NCBI GenBank assembly: GCA_036245525.1
Contig: BTPG01000001.1
Location: 180,136,749 to 180,200,748 of the forward strand
Origin: Semisulcospira habei
Taxonomy: Eukaryota > Mollusca > Gastropoda > Semisulcospiridae
DNA: 64,000 nucleotides
Direction of reading: 5' to 3'
Position numbers and translations under genes: made by a program
In this document: piece by piece, positions 34,941-46,481 of the stretch
Position numbering within the stretch: position 1 is the first letter of the stretch
Layout: every line of letters starts with the position of its first letter
The notes under the pieces: generated by a model
Database searches by the model: none
What the model was told of the DNA's origin: nothing
Seen by the model: the letters and a program-made list of their open reading frames with translations, nothing else

Positions 34941-35500
34941 TGTACAACAAACCAAGGGGAATCACTCAGCGCTGGACAGACGAACAGTTAGATCCCCTGC
35001 CCCCGCCTATCAGGCACCCATTCGCCAGCCCACAGAGAAATACGCAGGTATAGAACAAGACGATCATCTACATCCCTAAAAAGGATGCATCAGGTCTCGT
35101 ATAAAACCCATGTCTTTCTCCGGAACTTAGGAAGTAGGCAGAAGAAACATACATACACAAACACGAAGGTGCATTACTATATGTGGTCGGGTAAATACCC
35201 TGAATTCCCACAGTAGATGCACAGAACATTACACAACAATGTAACGATACAAATTTGCCTCGAGTTATACTGAGATACTCACAAACCAGATAGGTGAGGC
35301 TAGCGCTGGCAGAATTGTACAACAAACCAAGGGGAATCACTCAGCGCTGGACAGACAAACAGTTAGATCCCCTGCCCCCGCCTATCAGGCACCCATTCGC
35401 CAGCCCACAGAGAAATACGCAGGTATAGAACAAGACGATCATCTACATCCCTAAAAAGGATGCATCAGGTCTCGTATATAACCCATGTCTTTCTCCATGT
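34941..35500. mobile_element. 560 bp element with 181 bp terminal direct repeats
   Basis: The repeats at 34941-35121 and 35316-35496 are each 181 bp. I see two differences, in gacgaacag/gacaaacag and tataaaaccc/tatataaccc. They flank a 194 bp core with no ORF. The element is inserted in the YR copy B C-terminal coding region with an 11 bp duplication TTTTTCAGTCT (34930-34940, 35501-35511). In reverse the repeats begin ggagaaagacatggg and end ttgttgtaca. This could be a terminal-repeat retrotransposon in miniature, a Penelope-type pseudo-LTR derivative, or a retrozyme-like unit. An 11 bp duplication is long for an LTR element. A potential stem (gcatcc ttttt agggatgt) lies in each repeat. Confidence 0.8.
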
Positions 35501-35526
35501 TTTTTCAGTCTGTTGCGGATGTAATC

Positions 35527-38187
35527 AAGAAAAAACTCAAGCTGAACGTCATCCAGTGTTATGCGCCCACTAATGACAGTGACGAGGAAGAGAAACAAGA
35601 GTTCTACGACCGACTCCAGAGTGCCGTGGACAAATGTGCGGAGCGAGACATCACCATCATCATGGGCGATTTTAATGCCAAAATAGGGGAGGACAACACC
35701 GGATACGAAGAGGTGATGGGGAGACAGGGACTAGGCTCGGAGATGAGTGAGAACGGGGAGAGGTTTGTAGACTTTTGTGCTCTAAACCGACTTGTCATTG
35801 GAGGCAGCATCTTCCCACACAGAAGAATACACAAAGCAACTTGGGTCTCACCTGACCATACAACAGAGAACCAAATAGACCATATCTGCATTAGCAAAAA
35901 ATTTAGAAGATCCTTCAAGATGTTCGAGTGAGGAGGGGAGCAGATGTCGCCTCAGACCACCATCTGCTTACCTTAAGAATGAAGCCCAAGCTAAAGAAAA
36001 GCCGCACAGAGACAACAAGAAGACAGCGCTATAATGTAGGCCTCCTGAGAGAAACTGGAGTTAGAGAAGAGTTCAAACTGGTGCTGTCCAACCGGTTTCA
36101 AGCGCTACAGGAGCTAGTAAATGAAGAGGAGGCGGTCACCACAGAGCAGCAGTGGAAGGCAGTTAGAGAGGCGCTGAACTCAACCTGCAAAGACACTGTA
36201 GGGTTTAGGAAACACCACCACAAGGACTGGCTGTCGGCACAGACCTTGAAGAAGATAGAAGCGAGGAAGCAGAAGAAAGCAGCGGTCAACAACAGTCGCA
36301 CGAGAGCAGCCAAAGTAAGGGCACAGGGGGAATACTCGGAAGCCAACCGCGAGGTGAAGAGGAGTATCAGGGCAGACAAGAGGGCCTACACAGACAGCCT
36401 GGCAGCAGAGGCAGAAAAGGCAGCAGGCAGCGGCAACATGAAACAGCTCTACGACATTACCAGAAGATTGTCGGGTAAGTATGGCCATACAGAAAGACCA
36501 GTAAAAGACAAAGAAGGCAAGCCTATTGCAGACAGAGCAGACCAACTCGACAGATGGGCCGAGTATTTTGAAGAGTTACTGAACAGACCTAGCCCACCCG
36601 ACCCCCCCCCCCCCCCCCCCCGACATCCAGCCGGCAGAGACCGACCTACCCATCAGCTGTGACAGACCCAGCCGGGAAGAGATCAGAAAAGCAGTGGCAT
36701 TTTTGAAGAATGGCAAAGCAGCAGGGCCAGATGGCATCCGAGCGGAGTCTCTGAAAGCAGACCTAGAGACAACAGTTGAGATGCTGTACCCACTGTTTGG
36801 AAAGATCTGGGAAGAGGAGGTGATGCCAGCTGACTGGAAGGAGGGGTACCTAATCAAGCTTCCCAAGAAAGGCGATCTCAGCAAGTGTTCCAACTACAGA
36901 GGAATCACCTTGCTGTCAGTACCAGGAAAGGTCTTCAACAGGATCATCCTAGAGAGAATGAAGAGCTCCGTTGACCCCCAGCTGAGACACCAGCAAGCAG
37001 GATTCAGGAAGAACCGATCATGTACAGACCAGATCGCCACTCTCCGCATCATCGTGGAACAGTCTCTGGAGTGGAGCTCCCCGCTGTACGTCAACTTTGT
37101 GGATTATGAGAAAGCATTTGACAGCGTGGACCGAGAGACTCTGTGGAAACTCCTACGACACTACGGTGTACCCACAAAGCTCGTCCGCCTGATCAAGAGC
37201 AGCTATGATGGCATGACATGTCGCGTGATCCACGAAGGGCAGTTCACCAGAGAGCTCCAGGTCAGAACTGGTGTCAGGCAGGGGTGTCTGCTGTCTTCGT
37301 TCCTCTTCCTACTGGCCATAGACTGGGTCATGAAGATGACCACAGAGCACAGACGAAGTGGAATACAGTGGACACTGTGGACACAGCTTGACGACCTCGA
37401 TTTTGCAGACGACTTGGCATTACTGTCCCACACTCATCAACAAATGCAGGACAAGACCACGAGGCTTGCTGACATCTCCTCCCAAGTGGGCCTCACCATT
37501 CACAAACAGAAAACAAAGACAATGAGGCTGAACGCAACCAGGGAAGAACCAGTCTTGCTTGCTGGCACCCCGTTGGAGGAGGTGGAGTCCTTCACCTATC
37601 TCGGGAGCATCATAGACAAAAAAGGCGGCACTGATGCAGATGTCAGAGCACGAATCGGTAAAGCCAGAGCAGCCTTTCTCCAGTTGAAAAAAGTGTGGAG
37701 TTTCAGAGAGCTGTCACAACACACCAAAGTCCGGATTTTCAACTCCAATGTAAAAGCAGTTCTCCTATATGGAGCAGAGACATGGAGATTGACAAAAACC
37801 ACAGTCAACAGAGTACAGACCTTCATGAACAGTTGCCTTAGAAGAATTTTGAAAATCCACTGGCCAGAGAAGATCAGCAACGTCAGACTCTGGGAGAGAA
37901 CAGAGCAGATAACAGCAGAGAATGAAATTGGGCGAAGAAGATGGGGATGGATCGGTCACAGTCTGAGAAAGCCAGCTTCCAGTATCACTAGGCAGGCATT
38001 GTCATGGAACCCCCAGGGAAAGAGGAAAAGAGGTAGGCCGAGAAACTCCTGGCGTCGAGACCTCCAAGCAGACATCAAGAGACTGGGAACCACCTGGAGT
38101 AGAATCGAAGGAAAAGCACAGGACAGGAGTTGCTGGAGGTTTCTCGTCGACGGCCTATACCCGGGTAGGGGTGACAGGCGTAAGTAA
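35527..38187 (+). pseudogene. LINE-A endonuclease (partial) and intact-frame reverse transcriptase
   Basis: The endonuclease part runs 35527-35931 (MGDFNAKIGEDNTGYEE, IDHICISKKFRRS) with a frame break near 35915. The linker (35928-36662) ends at a run of 20 C at 36602-36621, which shifts the frame. The RT is then open for 497 codons (36694-38187): NYRGITLLSVPGK, FVDYEKAFDSVDRETLW, GVRQGCLLSSF, FADDLALLS, to the terminal GRGDRRK. The long undamaged RT suggests a recent insertion whose main lesion is the C-run. Confidence 0.92.
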
Positions 38188-38195
38188 GTAAGTAA
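35527..38195 (+). mobile_element. LINE-A copy 3, 5'-truncated
   Basis: 2,669 bp with a perfect 12 bp duplication GCGGATGTAATC (35515-35526, 38196-38207) and a (GTAA)n tail. It begins within the endonuclease (KKLKLNVIQCYAPTND). It sits in the YR copy B coding region for the NIKDYIR segment. Confidence 0.97.
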
Positions 38196-38207
38196 GCGGA
38201 TGTAATC

Positions 38208-41200
38208 CTTAATGTTTGTCCAGCGCCTATGTCTAAGTGCGGGCTCTTCTGCGATTGCCTGCTGGATCTCAGCCTTTCCAGGAAGTTTGTTCACGACGAG
38301 GTGTGTATGGAAACGAGTTTGAACAGCTTTCTCTTCAGCTTTCCCCCATGGTTTCCTTGAAAATGTAGCTTTCTTTCGAACAGCAGCTGACGCAGTACTG
38401 TGATCATCAAAACTATCTAGATTTTCATCAGGCTCTAGGCGTCTTTTCTCTGTCATGCTCATTGATTCCTGTGTTGTTGACTTGGTACTTGCTTCATTCA
38501 CAAATGCTGTTTTCCCCGAGACCTCTCTGCAAGTTTCTGATGTATCTTCATTGTCAAAGTCAATCTGTTCATCGCCCAGCTCAGCTCTAATGCAAGTCTC
38601 AAAATCTGTCATCCCATTTTTAACTGACATAAGAATCTTTGCCACTTTTGCCTTTTGAAGGTCGACTTGAGGTTGGCGGTAGATATCCGAATATCATGAC
38701 CAAGGAAATATGCCAGCTGATCCTGATCCAAATCTGAGATACTGAGCCAAAGTTGCAACCTTCATAACTGAGTAAATCTGAACAAGGCTGGGTTTGACAC
38801 TTGTGCTTGTAGCGCATGTTCCTTCAAAACATCATGGCCTCTGTAAAGCCTCTGACCAGAAGATGTGGCAAAGATGTACTGAGAACCAGCGAGAGCTGGC
38901 ACTGATTTCCTCATTTGAAGGATTCTGTCGACAGTTGTCATCATCTTCTTCGTCAGCAAAATGGGAACAATCCTATTAAACTTGCCTCTGATTTCCACTC
39001 ACTTAAAATGATTCACCATTTTCTTCTCAACCTCTGTGAGACCTTTCAAGATCGATCGATCCAATCTTAGCATTCTGGAAGTCTGATACCTTTATTTTCT
39101 AAAGTTCTCCCCCTCGTTTTTGGTTGAAAAGTGATATAGCGCACTGTCGGATAATCTTCCAAAACCTTCCTTGTCTCAAGAAGCTCTTGTACCTTCCTCA
39201 CATCTTCACATGATGGGATCATCTTGGGTTTGTTCATGGTCATTTTCCCGACCGACTGGGCTGCTGTAGCTGACACAATCATACCAGTTTTTGGCAAAGA
39301 GAGTCAAACCGCCGCGCCTCAGAGAGCTCCTGTCGCCACCTGTCATCTGAACCATGCCCAAGCTGTTTGGATGCCTATTTGATCCATGAACATTTTTTCA
39401 TGCGCATTCCGAGATTGCCTTTTTTGAACTGTGTGTTCTCATCAATTTCTGTTAGCTCTTTTACAGCCAGTACAACATGATCAAAGCTAGCTGAACTGAT
39501 CACAGCATTTAAACTTGCCATTTTCATTTCTGACCTCACTGAGAATCTTTAATAGTCTCCCTTAACACGCATCCTGGAGCTGATTTGTCCAGCCAGGTGT
39601 TCTTTAATGTCACTGCGGCCAAATAATCTTTCCATACTCAAGAAGCAAGGGGTCAGTTCTGATGAGACTTATCTCATCATCTCTCTGTCTGGCTAATACC
39701 TTCACCATTTATAGAAGGAAGAGTCAACGCCCAAAGTATTGGAAGCATTAACCTCCCACGTTGTGCTGCGTCATCTCTTTTAGCGAACTGAAACTCTCCT
39801 GGTTTCTGACATCAATGTTTTGAGTGTACAGAGATCAGCTTTCTTTGATAGAGCCCTTTGCAATGGCTACAGGCGACAAGGTCTTGCACCTTACAACTGT
39901 TGGTACAATAATTAGGAATCAAACATCCTGATTTCTTTTCAAGTACGGCAACGTAATGCATCTTGTACTCTGATCCATGCTTGACGTTTTGCTTTGTCAC
40001 TTTCTTGATCGACAAAATTTTAGCAACTTCTGAAACATCTGCGCGAACATCTTGTAAGTGCGTCCTCATTTTCAACACAAGCTTGCTACACAATTTGCCT
40101 GCGTTTCTTGTCCCATTTGTACTTTCCTTTCCTGTGACACGTGCACACCTGTTTCTTCTGTAAGCGCTCTTTCCCCACCCCCAACGTCATGTTCCTTTCG
40201 CCTATCCACATTCTCATTGCCACCCCCTAATTAACCAGGTTCCGCACACTGCACCTTGCTGATACTTGCTTCACTGACACCTGCCCACCCTGAAGCTGCC
40301 AGTTTGAAATCTAACATAGTCAATACAATACTGTCTGTGTCAAAGTTCCCAGAGATTGATGGCGACCCACAGTCTGAATCCTGTGAGCTCGAGCCAGGAA
40401 CAAACTCCTCGTCATCTTGTACTGCGATGAGCTTGCACTCTCAGGTCCATCCCAGGCTCCATTTGCCAACTGGAAAAAGAAAGAAAAAAGCTGCATTAGG
40501 ACAGAATTAGCCCGATTTTGGTTTAAGGGGCCTTGCAGAAAAATAAAAAGAGTAATCCCGTATATGACCGATTTGTGTGACCTCGGTGGCAAGGGCTGGC
40601 TTCTGCAGCAGCAAAATCCATGTTTTCTGAAAATGCAAGCATTTTTCACACATCTGTCAACCCCGCGTTTGAGAGAGGTCACTCAAATTGATATGTTTAC
40701 AAAGGTCTTGCCACAAAGTATCTTTTGACCAAGCTTGAAGAATGCGGATCGAATAGTCTCCGAGAAAATGCCACCGTTAAGGTTTACCACGGACGACGGA
40801 CGGACGACCAGTGGCCCGGAACATAAACTCAGTTTTGCTTCGCACTACTTACTTTATTTACGCCTATCACCCCTCCCAGGCCTTTAGGCCGTCGACGAGA
40901 GACCTCCAACGACTCCTGTCTGTGCTTCTCCTTCGATTTTATTCAAGGTGGTTCCCAGTCTATTGATGTCTGCTTGGAGGTCTCGACGCCAGGTGTTTCT
41001 CGGCCTGCCTCTTTTCCTCTTTCCATGGGGGTTCCATGACAATGCCTGCCTAGTGATACTGGAAACTGGCTTTCTCAGACCAATCCATTCCCATTTGCTT
41101 CGCACGCGAGCCAATCAAATGAGTTACCAGTTTATAATTGGGGGCATTCCCGTGCGTCTGGCACCCTCTCCGGCAGAGGCTGGGCTATCCTTCTTCTGCT

Positions 41201-41353
41201 CAGACAGCTGACTAATTTTGCCATGGTGCGTGCTTGTCCACTTCCATAGATCACGATGTTTTTTTCACATCCTGCTGCCATCTGGCGCTGGGTGTGTGCA
41301 GAAAGTCCTGAGTGTGGCCAAATCAGTGCTGCAAACATGCCAAATACAATCAT
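38208..41353 (-). pseudogene. Tyrosine recombinase with zinc fingers, copy B
   Basis: Exon 1 region 41353-41115 (FGMFAALIWPHSGLSAHTQR). Exon 2 acidic block at 40460-40310, zinc-finger-like KLVLKMRTHLQDVRADVSEV and CSHCKGLYQRKLISVHSKH (40093-39812). Recombinase blocks are spread over several frames: TVRYITFQPKTRGRTLENK at 39297-39067 (box I eroded), LTKKMMTTVDRI and SGQRLYRGHDVLKEHA at 38998-38762. The acidic tail and C-terminal domain (RKPWGKAEEKAVQTRFHTH, RHRRWTNIKDYIR) run 38645-38208, where LINE-A copy 3 enters. More degraded than copy A; box III is frameshifted near 38700. Confidence 0.75.
40846..41093 (-). mobile_element. LINE-A copy 7, short 3' fragment
   Basis: 248 bp holding only the C-terminal coding end (LRKPVSSITRQALSWNPHGK, KRGRPRNTWRRDLQAD) and tail. 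A perfect 12 bp duplication TTTGCTTCGCAC (40834-40845, 41094-41105) lies in the YR intron of copy B. Confidence 0.93.
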
Positions 41354-42132
41354 GTAAACTTGACATTTTGGATCATTTGGAAATTACTGCAGCACCCCCA
41401 GCCCCCTACGAACAATAACTGGTAATACAGTAAAAAGGGACACTTTGCACAATCCGAAAAGGCCGTTCGTGGAAGTGTGTTTTGGGAATCGCGAGACAGT
41501 TTTGCGTTCGAGGATTGAAACACACAGTGAAATCTGCGGCATTTTCGTTTTGTTATCATCATAGTGCATGTGTGAAGTTATTTTTCGATCACAATCACAC
41601 ATTTCAGAAAAAAAGCAACAAAATTGCGTGACAGATTGACCTCTTAATGGTGTTATTGGACGAATTCCTTTCATTGAAGAAGAAATCTTTTGTTAAAATC
41701 GTGGGGTTCTATTATCTTTTAGGAATCAAGACTGAGAAGCAGACGACTGGTCGCATAGCAGACGTCTTTTCTCGAAGCGGGTCAGTATCGGATTAGAAGC
41801 AACTCAGAGAATGGGCATGCTCTTAAATAAAAAAAATATTTCATAACATTTACCTTTGCAAACGAAACAGCAGTGCGGGACGAAAGACATGGTGTTTTGC
41901 CGAGTCAGCAAGACGGTAAGGAAAAACAACTCAGTTCATGTCACTATGCAGTCGACCAATCAGGTATAAAGTTGATCTATAGCTAAGGAAGTTGACGTCA
42001 CACAGACCCTCGCTTCCGTATCAACACACTGGCGGAGTCCGTTGCAAACACAAAACATCATGTGAACCACTCAAAATGGGGACATCCAGAATTTTACACA
42101 CACCCATTTTCCATAAGGATGGTAAAGAAAGT

Positions 42133-42135
<3 letters not shown>

Positions 42136-42228
<93 letters not shown>

Positions 42229-42330
42229 ACAACAACAACAACAACAGCAACAACACAACACATACAAGCATACACACCATCGCGCGCACACACACACACA
42301 CACACACGCACGCATACACGAATGCACACA
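42136..42330. repeat. (CA)n with (CAA)n microsatellite, outer edge of YR copy B
   Basis: CA units to 42228, an ACA/GCA run to 42250, then more CA to about 42310. It mirrors the (GT)n tract of copy A. The six-frame ORFs here are low-complexity artefacts. Confidence 0.93.
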
Positions 42331-44089
<1,759 letters not shown>

Positions 44090-44170
44090 AGTTCGGGGTT
44101 TAACGTCCACGGCACCGAAGTGATAATGGACGGCCCTGACGGGCGGGTTATGGGGGACAGGGAAATCTAT
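44090..44170 (-). mobile_element. 3' end fragment of an I-like LINE
   Basis: ggttggttagttcggggttt followed by aacgtccacggcaccgaag. In reverse this reads as a terminus ending gttaaaccccgaactaacc. The RNase H LINE at 57653-59647 also ends with a gcgttaaacccaaataact block, so this is probably a related element's tail. Confidence 0.5.
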
Positions 44171-44227
44171 TGCCTATGGAGTACGACCTAACACTGATCA
44201 ACTCAGGCGCACTCCAACTGTGCCACT

Positions 44228-44262
44228 TTGATTTACACACACCCATTTTCCATAAGGACCTT
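44228..44262 (-). repeat. Fragment of the YR element outer end
   Basis: atttacacacacccattttc plus cataagga. It matches the block next to the CA/GT tracts of YR copies A and B (for example 42096-42122). A short orphan copy. Confidence 0.6.
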
Positions 44263-44459
44263 TCAACGGACATCGAAGTGCCACGACGATGGTGCTACAC
44301 AAATAGCTGAGAGAAGACCTAAAATGCTTGGTCGGCAAAAAGCTTAGGTCCTCTTTTTTCTTTCTTCAAAATGACACAGGCGAATCATATCATTTAATGC
44401 AACCCTAATAACGCCATTCGAGCAGGCGCTATAGAAGCAAAACTGTTTTATATACTTAC

Positions 44460-44907
44460 TGAGTCGGTACTGCGGTGTCTGATCAAACATGTACGGGATG
44501 GGCAGCGCCCAGCGCTTGTCTGAAGAGTACGCAACCTTCCGCCTCCGCCGAATGCGTGATCCGTGCAGCATCTCTTCTGCGTCTTCGGGTGACAGCATGA
44601 TGTCTCCTTCAAATAGCAAGTCCGCACGTGTCTCTTCCACCTTACCACCAGTAACCCCACCCACCATTCCTTCTGTCCATTTCAGCTTTCTGTTATTGCT
44701 GCTGACTGTCTGTTTTGGGCGAGTGTGTGCTCCTGAAACCTGTCGCTCCTTTGGCGAAGCGGTGCCACCGTCGCCTGAACCTCGTGCTGTGTTGTCTTCA
44801 TTATGTGTTTCATGTGATCTCGGCTTTACCACTGACGGTGCAATGTCAGACCGTGCCACTCGGACGATATCTACCTCTGTCTGCTTTCCTCTGCTGTCGA
44901 CTCCGAC
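44460..44907 (-). CDS. Astacin-type metalloprotease exon (propeptide and start of catalytic domain)
   Basis: A 448 bp internal exon, open in one frame. The acceptor is ctctctgtccaaccag at 44908 and the donor is gtaagt starting at 44459. The protein has a hydrophilic region (VGVDSRGKQTEVDIVRVARS), then ADLLFEGDIMLSPEDAEEML with the FEGD motif that matches the aspartate-switch of astacin propeptides. Next is a basic cleavage-like RIRRRRKVAYSSDK and the catalytic-domain start RWALPIPYMFDQTPQYRLS. Astacins are secreted zinc endopeptidases (development, matrix, digestion, venom roles). The HExxH zinc site and signal peptide would be in other exons, not found in this window. It is the only convincing host gene here. 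The propeptide is unusually long and Ser/Thr-rich. Confidence 0.8.
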
Positions 44908-45689
44908 CTGGTTGGACAGAGAGAAGAAGTTATTACTTCTCGCCAGAGGATACTAACCTTCCATCCATCGTCTGGAGCTTTTGCGATAGCATAAGTGCGT
45001 TAGGAAAAGTGACTCCATGTAGGGATATTATAAAACACGGATTGGATCGTTGTATAGGATCTTCGGATCCTTGGAACGTGTCCACGATTAAAACGTGGAT
45101 CATAGTCGGTTTTAGGCTGACTTTTTTCGTTCGGAAGAATGTTCGTCGTAAATGACTGGCTTACTGATTGAAAGATTGATTAATCAATCGATTGATTGAT
45201 CGACTGATCAATCGATCGATCAATCAATCGATCTTTAGATCCACCGACCGACCGACCTACAGATCGATCGATTGATTGTTTTTAATTGTAAAATAACAAT
45301 TTATTAATTGTACTTGTAATGGAGATGGATTGGCATTTATTTTCTTTTTTATGTGAACTTCGCTTAAAATTTGACACATGTGATCACCTCGTTACAAAGG
45401 TAAATTGTGCATTCCCGGCTTCACTCTTGCCACGTGTGCTTACTGCAGAATGTCTGATCCAGTAGGGGTAATTACTTTTGCAGATGGGCTGTTTTCAGCG
45501 CAGTAAGGGTTCGTGTCCACATGGCACAACGCGCTAGTCATCTAGGCATGACAGGTCCAACTATAGTGACATCAAACAGGCGCGGCCGTTCCGTTCTCAT
45601 GCTTCCCAGGCCGTGAGATGGTGTCCGGCAAACAGGGAGGCAAACTAGATTATTTGTAGAAAACTTTTGGTCAGTCAATAACTCATTAA
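44908..45689. other. Intronic/intergenic DNA with GATC-type simple repeats
   Basis: On the minus strand this should be the upstream intron of the astacin gene. At 45165-45285 lie imperfect repeats of attgattg, atcgatcg and accgaccg, able to fold. No ORF supported. Confidence 0.5.
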
Positions 45690-45988
45690 TCGCCTATCCG
45701 TAACTTCATGACCGTGAAGATATTTGTTGTTAGCTTTGGCATAATTATTTGAAGCTATACTAATGCAGCCTCTCAAAGCACGTTCCATTGCGGAATCAGA
45801 GATCAAGTCTATGTGTATCTTATTGGATTTAAAAAATGCATCCCATATCATGCCATGACTATTAATGTAGCTAGCTGGTCAAGACTGTAGTGTAACAGAC
45901 CTTTTTCACGGTAACTTTCACATATGTCTGCTAGCAAGCAGACGTCAGCTTTTAAGTACCAATCGTTTGACATCCTAGTTGTTTATCC
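45690..45988 (-). pseudogene. Second Polinton DNA polymerase fragment
   Basis: Base-level similarity to 9010-9310: both contain gatatttttgttggcttt-like, atgccatgact, tcaagactgtag, caagcagacgtcagctttt-like and catcctagttgttta-like blocks in the same order. It is the poorly preserved stretch between the exonuclease and palm parts of the polymerase. It comes from a separate Polinton copy. It is cut on the right by a LINE 3' end at about 45989. Confidence 0.8.
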
Positions 45989-46363
45989 CATTCATTCAGA
46001 CAAGGCGCATAGGATAGCAACGAAATCCCTCCAATTCAGCCGGTCGAGGGCCAGAGTGCTAGGTGTGGTGGTGGTTTTTCAGTTCTTCTTCCACCGTTCG
46101 TCGCCAGGTGATCTTTTGCCGTCCTCTCTTCCTCTTACCATCTGGTGTCCAGTGTAGGGCTGTTTTAATGATGTAGCAGCAAATGTCCCATTCATCGCCA
46201 ACGTCTTTTGATGATTGTTGTGGCTCTGTCTCCTTGTTTGCAGCGGGACAGTAGGCCGTCTTCGTTGGAGATTTTGTTTGGCCAACATATCTTGAATATT
46301 CTCCTGAGGTTCTTGGTATGGAATGTAAGGTCTTGTTGCGTCATTCTCCAGCATTCTTTTGTA
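45989..46363 (-). mobile_element. RTE-like LINE 3' fragment
   Basis: Minus-strand frames give LRRIFKICWPNKISNEDGLL, an RRW-type block and GREDGKRSPGDERWKKN, an eroded version of the basic GKRKRGRxxxxWRR ending of RTE-like proteins. The tail is ctgaatgaatg, as in LINE-D. It separates the Polinton fragment from YR copy C. Confidence 0.7.
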
Positions 46364-46481
46364 CATGGCAAAATTAGCTGCAGCATGATGGCCCAGCGTC
46401 GTCTGCCGCAGAGGGTGCGTCTGGTAGGAGGGTGCATAGACGGCAGCGGAATGCCCCCAATTACAAACTGGTAAGTGATCA

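Larger units (their letters stand above)
34690..42135 (-). mobile_element. Tyrosine-recombinase element, copy B (right arm of inverted repeat)
   Basis: In reverse: leader (42135-41360), YR gene, 3' end repeats (34940-34690), then across LINE-A copy 2 to the inner arm at 31410-31180. Interruptions: LINE-A copy 7 (40846-41093), LINE-A copy 3 (35527-38195) and a 560 bp direct-repeat element (34941-35500). Each interruption leaves a target duplication, so the arm can be followed. Confidence 0.85.

Noticed and set aside
34941..35121. Hammerhead ribozyme in the 181 bp repeats
   Set aside because: The reverse strand has ctgatgc and a stem-loop, but the conserved A and the GAAA box are missing.
42136..42330. 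CRISPR-like array
   Set aside because: Plain CA/CAA microsatellite, no spacers, eukaryotic context.
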